DNA from: Diaporthe sp. PMI_573
Lineage: Eukaryota > Ascomycota > Sordariomycetes > Diaporthales > Diaporthaceae
Assembly: GCA_021399435.1 (NCBI GenBank)
Contig: JAJTUP010000032.1
Span: forward strand, 434,001 to 498,000
Direction of reading: 5' to 3'
DNA length: 64,000 bases
Positions within the stretch are counted from its first letter, which is position 1, and the number at the start of each line of letters is the position of its first letter. Shown in pieces: positions 11,373 to 21,571 of the stretch. Position numbers and translations under genes: made by a program. The notes below the pieces were generated by a model. It had not been told where the DNA came from. It did no database searches and saw nothing but the letters and a program-made list of their open reading frames with translations.

Positions 11373-11963
11373 GAGGGCCTGCTTATCAACTACCTAACCG
11401 ACGAGAAAGACGCAGAGGCCAGGGTCTGGCTGAATGGGTACGTCCGAGAATACGGCAGTTCGATGCTGAATGACTTGATCGACCAGCGGGTTGCGAACAC
11501 CAAGCGGAGCTACTTTATCGATCCGTACAACCAGAAGGTCCCGAATGAATACCAAAGTCTGATCGATAGGCTGAAAGCAAGGATAGCCAGGGCCCAGCTG
11601 CCGAAGCCTGGCCATTACGCTATGGATTTCACCCCTATGCAGTGGGAGTACGACCAGGCGCTTTCGGCGCAGCTGGATAACTCGGGGTATGAAGCGACCG
11701 AGTCGGAGTGGGGCGAGGCAGATGAGTGGACTGAGGCAGAGGAGGAGAGCGAGGCAGAGCCAATGGACGAGGCAGAGCCAATGGATGTGGGAGAGCAAAT
11801 GGACGAGGCAGAGCCAATGGACGAGGAAGAGCAGGTGGACGAGGCTGAGCAGATGACCGAAGCAGAGCCAATGGACGAGACAGAGCAGGCAAACGAGGCA
11901 GAGCAGGGGGACGGGACGGAGGAGGACATGGCGGCCTGGGCGCTTCTGAATCTCAATTCTTGA
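11373..11963 (+). pseudogene. in-frame acidic tail of the E2-like gene, separated by a TAG
   Basis: Directly after the TAG at 11370 the same frame stays open for 196 codons. It starts with a conserved-looking helical stretch (EGLLINYLTDEKDAEARVWL) and ends in an imperfect hexapeptide repeat (EAEPMD / EAEQMT types) rich in Glu and Asp. Length, lack of stops and sensible protein composition indicate it was, or still is, part of the E2-like protein. Explanations are a nonsense mutation (TGG to TAG would do it), stop-codon readthrough, a sequencing error, or a separate 166-residue protein from the ATG at 11463. I favour a recent nonsense change. Confidence 0.45.
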
Positions 11964-12699
11964 AGGACGGCCTTCAAAAGGGCGATGGCCACACCCGTGG
12001 AGAGTATGATTGAAAGTATCGGTAGACATGAGGCTGATCCGGGAGCAGCAAAGCGACAGTTGTCTGGTTTTGAGCCGGAAGTTTGAGCGCCAGTATGTAT
12101 TCTAGCAAAGTTTTTCATGGCCAACGTGCAAATGTGATCCCCATGAAACAAATTTCAAGTTCTGCCACAGATGCCGTGCGGTTCCCTTCCAGCTGCAGGA
12201 TGCGTACAGCCAGCGAAGCTATTAAGACCTCAAGAATGGCTGCTGCTCGTAGCAGGTCTTCGTGTCAGGGTAGTGCTTAGACACCCGCATGACTTGTCAA
12301 AAGTATGTTCAGCAATCAAACCAGTCCTCGGAAACTTCAACTTGATTCACTTGCAGATTGGATCCTCTATCGCATTGTCAGCATCGTCGTGTGGCTTGGT
12401 GTTCGATGCAGGACGTCACACTCAAACCAGGCAGTACATAGTACCAGCACAGACAAGGGTTGCTTATCGCCTTTATCTTATCGATCTGTGTCCAACCACA
12501 TCGGGCTTGTGGACCTACTGACCTAGCGGGGCCTGCCTTTACCGCTTGCTCCTTTCAGAGCTCTTTACCTTCGCCGCCAAAATTTCCACCAGCAGAATCT
12601 CGAGAAAGTCAACCCCGACTCGACGCAGCTGACGAGCACCCCGACACATTGTAACCGTGTCAAGCAGATCCGAGCCTGTCTTGGTAGGCAATCACCGCC
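11964..12699. other. intergenic spacer, 0.7 kb
   Basis: 3' flank of the E2-like gene and promoter of the zinc-cluster regulator. No gene, RNA or repeat was recognised. Confidence 0.5.
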
Positions 12700-15353
12700 A
12701 TGGGTCGCCGGCCTAACCAGGTGATCCAGCAGTACTTCCAGCGGGGGCCCAAGCTGGCAGACAATTCCAATAGGTGAGCAAGCACCACCGCTGCCTCTCC
12801 TTGAGACCGCCCCGACGGCCCACCACCGAGGTTTGAGATCTGCCCTTTGGGCCTCAGAGTTTCGGTCCTTGTAACTTGATTGATATAGCAAGCATACTGA
12901 CCTATTCCTCTCGCAGGTACCCCCAGACTTGCAAACTCTGCGGCGAAAACTTCCCCAAGGGTCGAATTGACAGCCTCACTACCCATCTGACGAAGCGATG
13001 CCCCGCCATATCCGAACAGGACCGCATAAATGCCTGCCTCATGCTCAATGGCATCTCAGCAGCTCGCACCCCGCGGTCTCTGCAAGCCCGGCAGCAGCAG
13101 CAAGTCCAGCAGCACTCAGGCCCGCAGTTGGAGCTCCCCTTGATGCAGCCTCACCAGAACTGGACACCACTGGAGACTCTGGCAGAGGTGTCTAGGAGGC
13201 AAATCGACCATCTGAACGAGTATGCAGGCGAGAACTCACAGACACAACATGGGTCGCACGAACCTTTCCCCGGCGCCTTTGCCCTGTCTGGCTCAACTGC
13301 CCTTGAGCGTGCCGATATTCAGGAGCAGTTCACAGTCGAGGACCACTCCTCCCCATATAATGAGCATCAGGCGTCTGAAGGCCCAGGTGAGCAAATTATT
13401 GGCATGTTCGCAGAAGATTTAATATGCCAGACTCTGACGGTGTTTACAGCTGAGGACGGGCCGGATGGCCAACCCAGCATGACGGGCCACATCCAGGATC
13501 CAAATGCAAACAGCACGACGCCCACCGAAGCGCCCAATTTGACTGTCGCTGCGGCAGCAACCGCGAGGCTGAATAACGCCATGTTGGACCCCACTCTATT
13601 CCTCAATCACAACCTCGGCGAGGATCTGGCGAGGGCCATAGAAACTGTTCAGGATACGGAGGTCCCTTCTGGCCCTGCGCCAGTCGCTGCTGCTCCCGAA
13701 GAACACGCTGCGCCTCCCACTCCCGACCATGCCTCACAATCTCCAGCTCCAGCTCCAGCTTCAGTTCTGCAGCCTGGGTCGCAGCCTGGGTCGCAGCAGC
13801 CCTGGGGTGAGATTACTTACATGGCAAACACACCCCTTGCGCCACCATCTTCTACCAGCCATCCATTGCACGGAGTTCCCATGTCCAGCAGATCGGTTTT
13901 CCGCGTGGACCAGAACGGGTCCAAGTCAAGACATTCGCGGGCGCGTTTTGACGAGCAACGCAGAAAGGAGGTCCAGCAGGTTCGGAAGATCGGTGCTTGC
14001 ATAAGATGCAGGATACTGAGGAAGACCTGCTCTCAAGGCGATCCTTGTGACACCTGCCGCAAGGTGCTGTCCCCTCGCATTTGGCGCTCTGGGTGTGTCC
14101 GCACCAAGTTTACCGATGAACTCAATCTCTATGATGCTGGGGTCCAGATCGTGCACTCGCAGAAACAGATCAACGGTTTCAAGTCAACCCTGAACTTGGA
14201 TCATCCACCTGTGGTGCTTGAAGCATCACATTTCCCCGGAGAAGGTTCCGCAATCATGGTCGAGACTCTCCGCGGGACCAAGCCCAAGGAGCCAGGCGCT
14301 GAGCTCCTTGAGGAAGACGAGCGCTGGGCAACGCCGCAGATCGTGATGATCAATGACCAAGAGGAAATATCCAGCAAGATGGAGGCTTATGTCAGAGATC
14401 AGCTGCCTGTGTTTGCGCAAAAGGAGCGGGCGTCATTCTCACGCATCACTGTGGAGACAGCCCTCCAGGTTGCCCGCGACGCCGACGATAGAAATCTCCG
14501 GCTAGCCCTTGAACTATGGGGGTTTGTGGAAGTGATCGACCGGGAGCTTAAGTGGAATCTCGAAATCCGTCCGTCCCCGGCCGCTCAGCTCGAGGGGAAG
14601 TCTGTCACACAGGAGACCGACGCGGAGCTGTACAAGACCATATGCCTGCAGCTGACAGCCGCCGCGGAGCGGAAGGCGTCCACCACCAGCAAGCATCTGC
14701 TGACACACATGCAACGGGACCTGCAAGACGCGAGAACCAAGATTGGCCATGGGATGTTCTTCACTATTCTTGTCTTGCTCATCTGTGTCGAGAAGTCGAC
14801 TTGGGCATTCAAGGCGTGGGAGGAGATGAGTAAGACCATCAACTGCTGGCCCCTGGAGAGGCTCCCGAGCGACTACACCCAGCAAGGCTACAGAATATCC
14901 GAACTGCTGGGCATGCTGTTGGGCATTCGACGAGCGCTGCCAAAGATTGCGATCCGAGAGAGCGATGGCGTTCTGATTGTCGAGGACCAAGATCCCGTTC
15001 TGCAGTCCTACTTTGAACGCATCAATTTGAGAGGTAAGCATTGTCTGGTCTCCGGCCCCCAGGCCCCTGAGTTTGCGCTAACAATTATCCCAGCTGCAGA
15101 CGTCGTCGCACAACAACAGCACGCTCCATTCTCCGCCCTGGACTCGCGCACCCTCGAGCTTCACTTCTGCTCGAACTTGCTCTTGCCTTTCCAGGAGGCC
15201 CACCCTGGCTCACACCAGGATCAGGGCATGGGAGGCCCAGGAGGTAACCACGCCGCAGACCACAACTACACCCTGGAGTCCGGCCCTGGCACCCCTTCAT
15301 CAGCACCTGCGCCTGCGCCCTCCGAGACAACGGGGTTATCTGGGGCCTCATGA
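12700..15353 (+). CDS. regulator with BED-like zinc finger and Zn2Cys6 cluster
   Basis: Exon 1 is 12700-12773 (MGRRPNQVIQQYFQRGPKL) and joins in phase 2 to 12917. Two further introns, 13387-13449 (63 nt) and 15034-15093 (60 nt, GTAAGC...GCTAAC...CCAG), are inferred from splice signals although both leave the frame open. Spliced length is about 795 residues. Near the N-terminus CKLCGENF ... HLTKRC is a C-x2-C ... H-x4-C BED-like finger. Around residue 364 the motif ACIRCRILRKTC ... CDTC ... GC matches the fungal Zn2Cys6 DNA-binding cluster with spacing 2-6-5-2-12, the last loop longer than usual. Gln/Pro-rich linkers separate the two and the C-terminal ~90 residues are Gly/Pro/Ala-rich. It is probably a DNA-binding transcription factor; no target can be inferred and no biosynthetic cluster adjoins it. 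Confidence 0.8.
13387..13449 (+). other. inferred 63-nt intron, multiple of three and stop-free
   Basis: GTGAGC donor, CTGAC branch-like motif and TACAG acceptor inside the regulator gene. Removal joins Gly-Pro-Ala-Glu without shifting frame. An annotation that reads straight through would add 21 residues. Confidence 0.55.
15034..15093 (+). other. inferred 60-nt intron, multiple of three and stop-free
   Basis: GTAAGC donor, GCTAAC branch point and ATCCCAG acceptor in the regulator gene. Removal joins LRA-ADV in frame. Confidence 0.7.
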
Positions 15354-18060
15354 TACCAGCGCGAATGATGAATCTTTGGCCATCGACCCCCACCCCCGCA
15401 AGACCGTATGGCCTAATTTGCTCGATTTGCTGCCAGTTATGGCTGTGGTCAACCTGCAAACTCCAGAACACGACCGAATGTAAGGCGTTTATGGCAATGG
15501 GATTTACGGATACAGAAAAAGATCATAGACGGGTTGTCTGGCCCTGTTGACTGAGGCGGGGATTTCCCCCCAGATGCCCGCCGGCACTTACCTAGTTCAC
15601 CTGCCTTTGTTGCACAAGGGGGAAAACATGGCTTTGACACCCCCTTTTTTGGCAAAATGGAATACCCTGGAGTCTAGTCGGCGTTATAGACCTCGATAGT
15701 TTTCACGACAAGGCTATGTATTGTATGACCGAAATTGACAGGAGTTTTTTGTTGCTTCTCTAAATTTTCCTTCGTGATCATGCTCCTCTGATGTGAAAGA
15801 ATATGGTGGCCTTGTTGGAGTGAGGCATGAGGGTGTGTCTGGCGAGGGTCCAAGTGCTGGCATCCTTTTGAGGTGTTGTCTACTCGGCTCTCTGTGTAAT
15901 TGTGCAGTTCCTGGACGTCGTTCTTGCTTTTAAGCTGATTTCTGAGCAGTCAACAACCATATCTAGGTGGTAATGGCGTTTGAAAAGGCTACTATAAAAC
16001 CCCTGCCTTATTATATGACCTTAGTTTGGAGGCAAACATAAGCATTAGACTGAAACAAAGACAGAAAAAGGAGACAGACTGATGATTTCAGATGCCTAAA
16101 AATGGACTGTCAATGTTTGCTTTTCACCTGATTGCCAAATGGACAAGAAATGAAAGGCCCTGGTTTGCCATGGGAATTTGGGGGCTCCTTATGACGAGGC
16201 AAAAAGGTTCGGCTTGCTGGGGCCTACGTCCTTGCTGAGTTGCTGAGTTGGGTGCTGAGACCATGTGTGGCTATTATCACTGGGCTCTCAGGCCTGTATA
16301 TGGTTGGGTGCTTTGCTGAGTTGGGGGCTAAGTGGCTGAGTGGCTGTCATCTCTGGGCTCTTAGGCCTATATATTTGGGTGCTTTGCTGAGTGGCTGAGT
16401 TGGATGCTGGGTGCTGAGCCTATGTGTGGTTGTTATCGCTGGGCCCTTGGGCTTGTATATAGTTGGCCTTTGCTGAGTTTAGGGCTGAGTGGCTGAGTAG
16501 CTGAGTGGCTGAGTTGCTGAGTTGCTGAATAGGGTGTTGAGTTGGTGGCTGAGTAGGTGTATATATGGTTATAGGTAGGCCTGTATCCTTGGGTGCTGAG
16601 TTGGTGCTGAGTTTGATGCTGAGTCCATGTATGGTTGTTATGACTGAGTTCTTTGGGTTGTTATTGTCGTTAGCTCTGTGGCTATATCCTTAGTTCCGTG
16701 TTGTTTGTTGTAAGGGTCGTTAGTCGTGAGGTCCGGTTGTCTTCGGGTGTCCATCCAGGTGTGCATGTGTCTCCGGGCAGCTGCCCCTAATTTGTTGTTG
16801 GCTAGTGATCTGTATATTTTGCTGAATTGAAGTCGTCCTCTTTGGTCAATGTACTATTTGTCTTTCGTTTGGGACTGGTAATAAGAGGGTCACCCTTATA
16901 ACCCCATGTCCAGTCACCAGTCACCAGCTACCAGCCACCAGCCGCCTTACCCAAATCATCAACCACGTGAATCAGTATATTAATGTCGACACTGGGCTTG
17001 TCTACCCCTTTCATTGCAGCTCAGCTTTGTAATCGATTTCATTGCTAGGTCTCACTTGCTCCTCGACTCAATTTATATATTTTACAGGCGCTCCGTACCC
17101 GCCACCATCACCAGGTCTCAAACCCAGGTTGCCATGGCCAGCCACAGAACTACAGGGGAAGCCAGCCATACTACAGGATCCCACAACCATACCGCACTGC
17201 ATCACCTTTTCCCCCTCGGAAGCATGATCGAGAAATGCAAACATGTGTGCCGGGACTTTTCTCTGTCTTATTTTTATTCTTATTGCTTGCCGGGATTTTC
17301 AAATTCCAGTCTGCCGCCGCGAGCACTACAGATTCGTGAGCCGCGCCTGGGTCTAGCCGCACCACCCAGGTGGCATTTTCAGGACGGCCCATCGTCAACG
17401 GCACTTGCACCGAGTTCAGGCCCATATTAAATGCACTCGGCCGTTGGGTTCACATTCCGCCAGGTGACTTGTAGGTTGAGCGGTTGTGGGAGAAACTGCT
17501 CGGCCGGCAGAGGGTATACCTACCCCGGGAGGGAGCTGCCGGACGGTCATTGTCAGCGCCGCTGAAAAAGCAACCTGATCTTGCTCGGTAAGTCTACAAG
17601 GCAGCCACTTGTGCAGCAAATTCCTGAGGTGGAGTCCGCCGCATCTACCCAAGACAAAACTCTACACATGTGGCCACCGAACATATGTTCATGGGCTGTT
17701 GCTGGGGCGTATTTCACTGTGCGCGGAGCAAAGAACGCACGGCAAGGTGTCGCGGGAAAGCAAAAGTCGACGCCTATCGCGGAAGAAACCCCAGGCGGAA
17801 ATGTATTTCTCCCCATGTACGTCTAGCGCCTTGCCATGCTTGTCACGCGTCCCACAATGAGAATGCCGCACCCATTTATGTAAATCGCTACACCAACAAG
17901 AAAGAAAAAAAAATCAAAAGCAGGAACAGATAAGCCAGCCGAACCCTCATTTATGATAAAGAAAGGCAAACAAAGTCAAGGGTATCAAAAGCCATACACA
18001 AGACAAATCTTATATTCCTGCTTGCATTGCTCGCTCACCACTGCGCCCGCCCCGGGGCTG
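15354..18060. other. 2.7 kb spacer without a supported gene
   Basis: Between the convergent regulator (plus) and OSTalpha-like (minus) genes. It holds the GCTGAG-rich repeat block and a short CCAGTCACCAG repeat near 16915-16945. A 138-codon plus-strand frame at 17014-17430 has no recognisable motif or homology and was not called. Confidence 0.5.
16229..16640. repeat. GCTGAG-rich minisatellite with a higher-order unit
   Basis: The hexamer GCTGAG recurs more than fifteen times, mainly as GCTGAGT(T/G). On top of this a longer unit recurs: GTGCTGAG, then (C)CATGTGTGGNTRTTAT, a GGGCTCTNAGGCCTGTATAT-type segment and TTTGCTGAGT. It begins near 16250, 16410 and (partly) 16618, with a degenerate copy near 16330. 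The copies have diverged. It is non-coding as far as I can tell. Confidence 0.8.
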
Positions 18061-20130
18061 CTAGGAGAAGAACTCGTCCTGCTTCTTGTCCCACGGGTTG
18101 CGGTGGACCTCCTCGTCCGCGCCGTCGATGGGCGCGAAAGTCGGTGTGGCGGTGGGCGAGGCCTCCTCCCCGCGCGCCTGCTCCCACGCGCGGGACCCCT
18201 CGGCCAGGGGCCCCTCGTTCTCGACGTTCTTGACCCGCCCGTCGTAGCCGATGCGCTCGGCCGCCTCGAGGTACTCCTCCGTGACGGTGGTGAAGTCCTC
18301 GTTGGCGGTGCCGAACCCCGAGGGGCCGGTCTCGTCCTCGTGCGGGAGGGGCTCCTCCGTGGCCCTGTCCCGGTGCTGGTGGTGGTCCGGGTCGTGGATG
18401 ATTCCGCCGGTCGCCGTGGGGACGGACTCCTTGCGCTTCCCCTTCTTCTTGGACTTGGACTTGATGAGGTCTGCGCTGGGCGGCCTTGAGCCCTGGGACA
18501 GGCGCGAGATTGATGGGGATGATGAGGATGAGCGCGGCTCGACGTTGGGTATCCGGGCGAAACTTGGTTGTGGGGTTGTCCAGAGGTCTCGGGAGGGCTT
18601 GTTGGCTGTGATGACTGGGTACTGGGAGCAAGTCAGTATGCCTTTTGATCCTGGACGAGCCACCATGAATACTCACATTCCAGTCTCCAAACTCCATTTT
18701 CTTGGCCTTCTTGTACAGGTCTTCCTCGCCTGGGTCGAGGCTTGGCTCGTCAAATTCCAAGGTACCGTTCGTCCGCGAGTGCGATCGGTCCCTACTCGAC
18801 TCGCCACCCTGGAGTAGAGATGTGTGCTCGTTTATCTCATGTGGGTTGGGTATCCAGTACTTCCCTCTGCCTCCTCTCTCGTAGCGCATGCCTGCCTTCA
18901 ACCTCGCCAGTCGCGACTTGGAGTCCTCGTGGGCCAGGATCTTGTCGTTGGAGTCGAACTGCCGGTACTTGTACTTGTCTCCACTAAAGGTCTCTTTCGT
19001 GTCCTCGATCAGGTCTCGAGGGCCGAAAGCATCCCGAACTGCGTACCAGACCGGCAAGCGCGCGGAAGACAGGCTGTTGTCGGCATAATCGTGCCATGAA
19101 AACGCGTACCAGTGCGCGATAGCAAACATGGGCATCTCAATACAGATCAAGGCGTCCTGAATCGCTGCGGCCAGATTGTCCTGGGTGTAACCCTCGACAT
19201 TATCGGGGATTGCCCCCAGCCAGACCAGAATGGACAGTGCGAACCCTTGCCAGTAGGACGCGAAGATGATGAGCTTGATGCACAGGAACTTGGGCATGGG
19301 CCTGAAAGGCTTCATGTCGTCGTGCATGCACACCCAGAACAGGCCCAGCGAATACAGACTCAGCGTGACGCTGATGTTGTATATGATGCCGCTCCACAAG
19401 TAACCCGAGCTCAAGCCAATGTAGCCCTCCTGGTATGTGCCCGTAGCTTTCATGATAATGGCCGAGATGCCCAGGATCGGCTTCAACCATGCGTATTGAA
19501 GAATGCCCCGCTTGATGGCCAGGAAGGTATAGGGGTCGGAGATGTCGACGGGCGAGAGGACGTGGTCCATGGGCCATAGATGGCTGACGGGGGCTCGGCC
19601 GTGGGTGGTGATGATCAGGTTGCGCTCGCCGCCGAGGTAGTTGATCAGCAGTTGGAAGAAGGTGTAGATGGTGAAGGCCTCGTAGACGTCGCGGATCGGG
19701 TCGAGCCATTTGGCGGCGGAGAATGATACGAGGCTAACCCACGAGGAGATGGAGTAGATGGGCACCCTGGGTGGCTCTGTCAGTCGTTGTGCGCGTCGCC
19801 GAGGATCTGGGGACGACGAGGTTCGGACTTACATGAGCAAGATGCGAACGACGTATCGCTGCAGGAGCGGTTTCCTGTAGTTCTTGCTAAGGCCATGTCA
19901 GTATTGAGCCCGAGAGGACGCGCAGGGCTTTCGAGGCATACGTTTGGAGCCATATTGACCTGTCTGGGATGTTAGCTCGAGTATCTGGAGAGTCATGCGA
20001 GGGGCAGGTCGGGGCAGGTGGGTGCATTCAAGCGTGCGTACACTATTGAGAAGAGGGTTGCAGACAGCGACGCGACACCAGCCACAACCGTCGTGGCGTA
20101 GGTGAGCTTCTGGCCAGTGCCTCCGGCCAT
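18061..20130 (-). CDS. OSTalpha/TMEM184 (DUF300) family multi-span membrane protein
   Basis: Five exons: 20130-20042, 19959-19942, 19886-19833, 19766-18677 and 18621-18061, about 603 residues with consistent phases (2, 2, 2, 0). The 18-nt second exon gives the expected sequence FSIVSIWLQTKNYRKPLL across its two junctions. The N-terminal ~300 residues carry the family hallmarks: RYVVRILLMVPIYSISSW, DPIRDVYEAFTIYTFF, INYLGGERNLI, LKPILGI, the GLFWVCMHDD loop and FASYWQGF, with about seven hydrophobic spans. The C-terminal ~250 residues are polar and probably cytosolic, ending in an acidic tail. Relatives transport organic solutes or act in endomembrane trafficking. The fungal substrate is unknown. 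Confidence 0.9.
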
Positions 20131-21315
20131 GGCTCCATGTGCTGGAGGTTGCGTGTGGAGAAAAAGAAACGGGGAGGGAAATCAACAAAAGCAACAACCC
20201 TAAGAGGTCATCGCCGTCTTTGCCGGCGAAGGGTGGTGAGAGGCAACGAAGTGACGAGGGCACTACGTAGGCCGTCCGTCGACCTCCTGACAGTGGCACG
20301 CGGAGCTGGGACCGTGCCAAGCCTGGAGACACAGGGTCCTCCCCACTGATTGGCCCCTTAGCTTTTAGCGGCCTTATCATGCGCATGACGTCGCGCAGGG
20401 CTGGAATACGCGTATCCATATGGGACTACCGACCTACCGTAGTACACTACGGCGCACCTAGTACAGAGCCACTCGGACTTCCAAGACCATCAAGGCCCTG
20501 CCCGCCTGGCAGCTCGAATCCCATTTCTGGAACACCAGGCTAGCACAAGAACTCACAGTAGTTCGAACCGTGTTCAGTGCAAATGAAATTGTTATTGATT
20601 ACAAAAAAAAACAATTCAAAGCAAGCACGCATGATCTTAAAAAATCCCAACATCTCTCTTAATGGCGACGGTAGATTACATAGTCAGCAACATGTAATGC
20701 CGACTCCTTTTCATCAGAAGCCGGAAAGAAATATTACTGGAGGGAAATACCTCTTACAGGTCCGCACCGAAGAGTATGAACTCCTGGTCCTACTCGCAAA
20801 ACCAAGATAATGGTGTAGCACAGCCGCGATAGATGGCACCACGATGAATGGACTACGTGCAGAATAGGGGGCCCCACCAAGTAGAAGCCCATGATGGCGT
20901 GGGCGGGACATAAAAGCCCCAGCGGGGTGCAGATTTCTCAGGACCAAAGGAGTATCGTTTCCGAGAAAATCGCCTGTTCTGGCTACAGAATATCCTGTAC
21001 ACCCCCGTTTTTCCAGTCTTCCTCGCTGTATTAATCTACATACAACCTCTTGGCAACAGATAGGGAATACCCACCGACAGGCGGACATGACAGGATCTCG
21101 GTATCGCTTACACCGGTGGTTGTCCGTTCGGCCCTTCTACTGACAACCCCCCTCCACCCATATTTTCCTCCATGCTTCTTGGTGGTATAAATTCAACCGA
21201 CCTTCCAACTTTCAGCTTCTTCTTTCTTTTGGTTCATCCAATCCAGCCCAGACACCGTTTCAACTTTTGGCCTTACTTTCTCAAGAATCCATCACTCGCT
21301 CCAAATTCATTCAAG
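20131..21315. other. intergenic spacer, 1.2 kb
   Basis: Divergent upstream region of the OSTalpha-like gene and the defensin-like gene. A CT-rich leader (near 21200-21310) precedes the peptide gene. No other feature was recognised. Confidence 0.5.
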
Positions 21316-21571
21316 ATGCAGTTCAGCACCATCCTCGTCACTCTCGCGTGCGCGCTTACCACTCTGGCCTCCCCCGTCGTTGTGGACAAGAGGCAGTGCG
21401 ATACTTCTGGCTGCAAGGCGGGCTGTGAAGCCAACGGCTACGTAAGTCATTCATATTGTTTCCGTGCTGCAGCCAAAGGCTGGTCGTTAAATTCAATGCT
21501 CTTGATAGGTCTGGGGAGGTCACGACGACTGCTGGGGTAACGCTCGTGTTTGCGACTGCAGCCTGCCCTAA
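21316..21571 (+). CDS. secreted defensin-like (CS-alpha-beta type) peptide precursor
   Basis: Exons 21316-21441 and 21509-21571, phase 0, with a 67-nt GTAAGT...GATAG intron, give a 62-residue precursor. Residues 1-19 are a signal peptide (MQFSTILVTLACALTTLAS). A short propeptide ends in Lys-Arg at 25-26, a Kex2 processing site, leaving a 36-residue mature peptide starting with Gln. It has six cysteines spaced C-x4-C-x3-C-x12-C-x6-C-x1-C, containing the C-x3-C and C-x-C pairs that define the cysteine-stabilised alpha-beta fold. The C-terminal VCDC resembles plectasin-like fungal defensins. Such peptides are usually antimicrobial. Target and activity are inference, and the N-terminal loop (4 residues) is shorter than in plectasin. 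The start is preceded by a pyrimidine-rich leader. Confidence 0.72.

Noticed and set aside
11355..11415. Possible intron that would remove the TAG in the E2-like gene
   Set aside because: A CTAAC and a CGCAG acceptor exist, but the only GT donors (11355, 11364) are in phase 0 while the acceptor needs phase 1, and both donors are far from consensus.
11394..12029. Minus-strand 211-codon frame with repeating LCLVHWL-type hydrophobic sequence
   Set aside because: It is the complement of the EAEPMD repeat of the E2-like gene tail; the periodic hydrophobic sequence is a by-product of that repeat.
17014..17430. 138-codon plus-strand frame
   Set aside because: No motif, mixed composition, no supporting splice signals; kept as spacer.
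20510..20570. Possible tRNA B-box (AGCTCGAATCCC)
   Set aside because: No matching A-box or cloverleaf arms could be built around it.
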